From a bacterium (GTDB taxonomy: Bacteria > Planctomycetota > UBA1135 > GCA-002686595): 44,042 nt of DNA. The translations under genes and the position numbers were made by a program. Below, piece after piece: positions 41,170-44,042 of the stretch; position 1 is the first letter of the stretch, and every line of letters begins with the position of its first letter. A model generated the notes under the pieces. That model worked only from the letters and a program-made list of their open reading frames with translations, had not been told where the DNA came from and did no database searches. Location: positions 1 through 44,042 of the forward strand of contig JAUHYB010000002.1 in assembly GCA_030426745.1 (NCBI GenBank), read 5' to 3'.

Positions 41170-41858
41170 TCCGCGGGCTCGTCCCGCTCCGGCGCGCCGA
41201 AGCGATACCCCATGCCGACCACCGTGTGGATCAGCGGGCTCTCGAACTCCTTGTCGACCTTCTTGCGCAAGGACGAGATGCACACGTCGATCACGTTGCT
41301 CGACGGCTCGAAGTTGATGTCCCAGACCTTCTGCGCGATCGTCATGCGGTCGACGACGCGGTCCTGGTTGCGCATCAGGAACTCGAGCAGCGCGAACTCC
41401 TTCGCGGACAGCTTCAACTTGTGCCCGTCGCGGTGCACGCGGCGCTTCAACAGGTCCAGCTCGAGCCCGCCGAACTCCAGCTTCACCGCCTCGGACGGCG
41501 TGCCGCGGCGCAGCAACGCGCGGATGCGCGCGAGCAGCTCGTCGAACTCGAACGGCTTGGTCAGGTAGTCGTCCGCGCCCGCGTCGAGGCCGGCGATCTT
41601 CTGCTCGGTGTTCGACAGCGCCGTCAACATCAGGATGAAGGACGCGACGTCCCGCCGGCGCAGGTTGCGGCACAGGTCGATGCCGTCGCGGTCCGGCAGC
41701 ATGACGTCGAGGATGACGAGGTCGTACGGCTCGGTCGCCGCCAGCTCCTCGCCCTCGAAGCCCTTGTGGGCGACGTCGACGCTGTAGCCGTTCTCCTTCA
41801 GGCCCTGGCGGATCGCGGCCGCCATGTCCGGGTTGTCTTCGACGACGAGGATGCGCAT
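41166..41858 (-). CDS. OmpR-family response regulator
   Basis: 230 residues. Receiver domain: acidic pair VVEDNPDM, phospho-acceptor Asp51 in LVILDVMLP, Thr79 and Lys101 in DDYLTKPFEF. DNA-binding domain ~130-225: KLSAKEFALLEFLMRNQDRVV, VIDVCISSLRKKVD and HTVVGMGYRF, the OmpR/PhoB winged helix. The frame runs open to 42062 but the receiver begins at 41858, so that ATG was chosen. A TACAGC hexamer lies about 55 bases upstream on the minus strand. The stop overlaps the histidine kinase GTG (GTGA). Confidence 0.95.
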   Translation of the reverse strand: MRILVVEDNPDMAAAIRQGLKENGYSVDVAHKGFEGEELAATEPYDLVILDVMLPDRDGIDLCRNLRRRDVASFILMLTALSNTEQKIAGLDAGADDYLTKPFEFDELLARIRALLRRGTPSEAVKLEFGGLELDLLKRRVHRDGHKLKLSAKEFALLEFLMRNQDRVVDRMTIAQKVWDINFEPSSNVIDVCISSLRKKVDKEFESPLIHTVVGMGYRFGAPERDEPAE

Positions 41859-42417
41859 CGGGGTGGGGGCGGCGGTCTGCCGCGGTCCCTGTCGGTCCGC
41901 GCGCCGGCGGGAAGCTGTAGCAGATGCGGCGGCGGCTGTCAGCCCGGGGGGCTCGCGGCGGGCCTCCCGGGGCGCCCCGCGGGGACCCCCGCCCGAGATA
42001 GGGCGTTCCATATCCCAAGCCCTTGTCGGGCAACGGTTTGTGGTCCGTGAGAGCGATCTCATTCGCCTCTCATCCGGGGCTCAGGGGCACCCCGCTCTAC
42101 TCGGTGTGCGCCGTCGGGAGAGAGACCACCGCGGCGCGCCCACCACACCGATGGACCACGCGCAGCGACACCACCCGAGCCCCACGGCCCACGCGGCCGC
42201 CGCGGGGATCGATCCGCGAGAGCGGACCGCGCGTGCGTCCCGCCGAGGCCGCGCGGCGGAGCCCCAGGGCTCCGCCGACCCGTCACCGGCGACGCGCCGC
42301 AGCCCCTCGGGACTCGTGACGACCCGAACCGCACTCCGGGGCGACGCGGCGCACTCACCACACCGCGGGAACGATCGCCGATCCCGCACCACTCCGACTT
42401 CGGAAGGAACCCTCGTC
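41859..42417. other. Divergent intergenic region, no gene seen
   Basis: 559 bases between the response regulator and the secreted PRC-barrel gene. The left part (to ~41990) is extremely GC-rich with hairpin-prone CCCGGGG/CCCCGCGGGG stretches. An AT-richer island follows (about 41995-42065, with ATATCCC and TTTGTGG), the most likely site for a promoter and a regulator-binding site. A possible ribosome site (GGAAGGA) lies at 42402-42408. Open frames here look noncoding by composition. Confidence 0.6.
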
Positions 42418-43293
42418 ATGAAGCCCACCCGCACCATTCCCTTCGTCCTGGCTCTGTCCCTCCTGCCCGCGGCGCCGCTCCAGGCGCAGGAAGCGGGGGA
42501 CGCGGCCGCGCCCGAGCTGCAGGAGCCGGTCGAGAAGCGCCTGCCGGTCTACGTCGAGGCTCCGCTGGGCAAGCGCGCCGCCGTGAAGAACGAGCAGGGC
42601 CAGGCCCTCGGCGTCTTCCAGGACCACGTCATCGACCGCAAGACGGGTCACGTGACGCACGTCGCCGTCGGCGGCATCGAGGTCAAGGGCGAGGAGCAGA
42701 CCGGCGCCCGCCTGGTGCCCTACGACCGCTTCCAGTGGGACGCCAAGGCGCGGCACCTGATGCTGCCGATGACGGCCGAGGAGCTGCGCAAGATGCCCGC
42801 GTACGACGCGGAGCGTTACCTGCGCAAGGCCGGCGAGGGCGCCGGCGCCGCGAAGACGGACGACGCCGCGCGCAAGCACCGCGACGCGATGAACAAGGAC
42901 GGCGCGTCGAAGTCGGTGACCGCGACCGCGCTGGTCGGCACCGCGATCTTCGCGGGCGAGCAGGAGTTCGCCGCGACCAGCGGCCTGGTGCTGCAGCCGA
43001 AGACCGGCGAGATCGCCTTCGTGTTGGCGCAGGGCAAGTCCGCGCAGGACGACCCCTACATCATGCCGTGGGCCGCGCTGACGCTGCAGGCGCCCGAGGC
43101 CCGGCCCGACGCCGAGGCGACGCCCCAGCGCTTCGTCATCGACGCGGCGCCCGAGGAGCTGCGCGACGCGCCGAAGCTGAAGGGCGGCGAGCTGTCGTCG
43201 CTGAAGAGCCGCGACGCCCTCGCCCGCATCTTCGAGTTCTACGGCCTCGAGGCCCCGCGCGTCCGCGTGGCCGACGCCGGCATGAAGAACTGA
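42418..43293 (+). CDS. Secreted PRC-barrel protein
   Basis: 291 residues with a cleavable signal peptide (MKPTRTIPFVLALSLLPAAPLQAQ). First PRC-like domain ~40-115: VYVEAPLGKRAAVKNEQGQ, LGVFQDHVIDRKTGHVTHVA, ARLVPYDRFQWDAK. A charged linker (AAKTDDAARKHRDAMNKDG) leads to a second PRC-like domain (TATALVGTAIFAGEQEF, LQPKTGEIAFVLAQG, YIMPWAALTL). The start has AAGGA nine bases before the ATG, one of the better Shine-Dalgarno sites in the window. The two-PRC layout parallels the lipoprotein at 38469. It diverges from the response regulator gene and may be under its control. Confidence 0.82.
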   Translation: MKPTRTIPFVLALSLLPAAPLQAQEAGDAAAPELQEPVEKRLPVYVEAPLGKRAAVKNEQGQALGVFQDHVIDRKTGHVTHVAVGGIEVKGEEQTGARLVPYDRFQWDAKARHLMLPMTAEELRKMPAYDAERYLRKAGEGAGAAKTDDAARKHRDAMNKDGASKSVTATALVGTAIFAGEQEFAATSGLVLQPKTGEIAFVLAQGKSAQDDPYIMPWAALTLQAPEARPDAEATPQRFVIDAAPEELRDAPKLKGGELSSLKSRDALARIFEFYGLEAPRVRVADAGMKN

Positions 43294-43483
43294 CGGCCGC
43301 TCGAGCGCGACGCCGACGAACGCGCGGCGGCACGCTCCCGAGGAACGACGGATCTCGAATCCGACTCTCTCCTGGGGCTGCTGCGTCTTGGCCTCCTCCG
43401 GCCTCCTCCAGGCGCAGTGGCCCCGCTTCCACTCCCTTCGCGACCGACGACACGACCACCGAGAGCCGCTCCCGGAACCACGC

Positions 43484-44042
43484 ATGACTCGTTTCGATCG
43501 ACGCCGTTCGTCCCGCCGACGCCCGCGGGGCCGCATCGACCGCTTCCGTCGCTCCGGCGGCGGCGCGCGCCGCAACGCCCTGCGCCGCGGACCGGCGGAC
43601 TTCGTGCTGACGCTGACCGACGAAGAGGAGACCCAGTTCGCGCAGGAGCCGAGCCACGCGCCGGCGCCCGCGGACGCGAAGCCCGAGGACCGCATCCGCA
43701 CGGACGCGATCCTGCTCACCACCGACCTGTCCGACGAGAGCCTGCGCGCGTTCCTGCCGACCGCGTCGCTGGCCCGCGCGTTGGGCAAGCAGATCGTCCT
43801 GGTCCACGTGGTCCAGGAACTCCCCGGCAGCTTCCAGGGCACGCTGATCGTCCCGCCCATCCCGTTCGACGCGAAGGGCTCGATCATCAAGCAGGCGGAA
43901 GGGGAGTTGGCCGAACTCGCGCGGCGGCTCGGCGGGGGTGCCGAGTCCATCGTGCTGCGCGGGTCCGACGTCGCGGGGACCATCGCGGACTACGCCGAGC
44001 GCGTGCAAGCGAGCCTGATCGCGATCGCGAGCCACGGTCGCA
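43484..44042 (+). CDS. Universal stress protein (UspA family), 5' part
   Basis: The frame from ATG 43484 runs off the window end with 186 residues read. Residues 1-70 are an Arg-rich then acidic N-terminal extension without family counterpart (MTRFDRRRSSRRRPRG...). From ~72 the Usp fold begins: DAILLTTDLSDESLRAFLPT, LGKQIVLVHVVQE, and near the end DYAERVQASLIAIASHGR, the start of the ATP-binding G-x2-G-x9-G(S/T) loop. Usp proteins bind nucleotides and support survival under stress. About 190 bases separate it from the PRC-barrel gene; a shared transcript is possible. Confidence 0.85.
   Translation, partial: MTRFDRRRSSRRRPRGRIDRFRRSGGGARRNALRRGPADFVLTLTDEEETQFAQEPSHAPAPADAKPEDRIRTDAILLTTDLSDESLRAFLPTASLARALGKQIVLVHVVQELPGSFQGTLIVPPIPFDAKGSIIKQAEGELAELARRLGGGAESIVLRGSDVAGTIADYAERVQASLIAIASHGR

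Noticed and set aside
42355-43983. A 542-codon minus-strand frame opposite the secreted PRC-barrel and Usp genes.
   Set aside because: No domain, Ser/Arg-rich; the plus-strand frames have a signal peptide, a Shine-Dalgarno site and a Usp fold.
1-44042. tRNA, rRNA or riboswitch genes.
   Set aside because: I looked for T-loop GGTTCGAATCC-like segments and conserved rRNA stretches on both strands by eye and saw none convincing. A covariance-model scan would be decisive.

Overview
The window is very GC-rich bacterial DNA, packed with genes on both strands. I infer a planctomycete, probably from the deep marine Poly30/Pla163-type lineages. The grounds are: a secreted repeat protein ending in a Cys-rich CFGDGS...CPCGN domain and a C-terminal RYYQWWFRD/SVDW signature; an ECF sigma factor of the TIGR02999 type coupled to a multi-TM Ser/Thr kinase; an ECF sigma domain fused to a membrane anchor and carboxypeptidase-regulatory-like domains; and many small lipoproteins. 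This placement rests on memory of protein families and not on a database search. I see no tRNA, rRNA, CRISPR array, transposase or phage gene.

Layout. 1-2000: the 3' end of a sulfatase, then a leftward ArsR/SdpR-type regulator with a translationally coupled NAD(P)-binding SDR. 2100-6700 (leftward): sigma-carboxypeptidase-regulatory fusion, MscS channel, DUF1328 mini membrane protein, acidic coiled-coil lipoprotein. 7000-9500 (rightward): a propeller-like lipoprotein and a DUF481 barrel, facing a secreted HExxH metallopeptidase across a strong hairpin. 11805-14690: a secreted 961-residue protein in which 14 propeller repeats sit inside a split Ig/cadherin-like domain. 14869-17885: lipoprotein, RimB-like protease, RimK ligase and an M14/AstE-like deacylase, all overlapping. 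18088-20596: a phospholipid cluster (CDP-alcohol phosphatidyltransferase, CdsA, PlsC), followed by a 132-nt near-perfect hairpin element. 20811-24364: lipidated barrel, beta-lactamase-fold hydrolase, MORN/YwqK-like protein. 24396-26569 (leftward): dihaem cytochrome c lipoprotein and an unknown protein. 26837-30966: lipidated barrel, ECF sigma factor and its coupled membrane kinase. 31046-37440 (leftward): kinase-TPR protein, GT39-type glycosyltransferase, DnaQ-like exonuclease with a WYL-like tail, TypA. 37563-44042: unknown protein, PRC-barrel lipoprotein, OmpR-type two-component pair, secreted PRC-barrel protein and the start of a universal stress protein.

Two expression habits recur. Several genes have a TAnnnT hexamer exactly six bases before the ATG (TAGAGT, TAGACT, TACGCT), as expected for leaderless mRNAs. 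Within operons the next gene usually starts with GTG overlapping the previous stop as GTGA (six cases), or with ATGA, TTGA or TGATG. Most of the genes make envelope products: lipoproteins, barrels, lipid synthesis, glycosyl transfer, and sensing by kinases, sigma factors and a histidine kinase.
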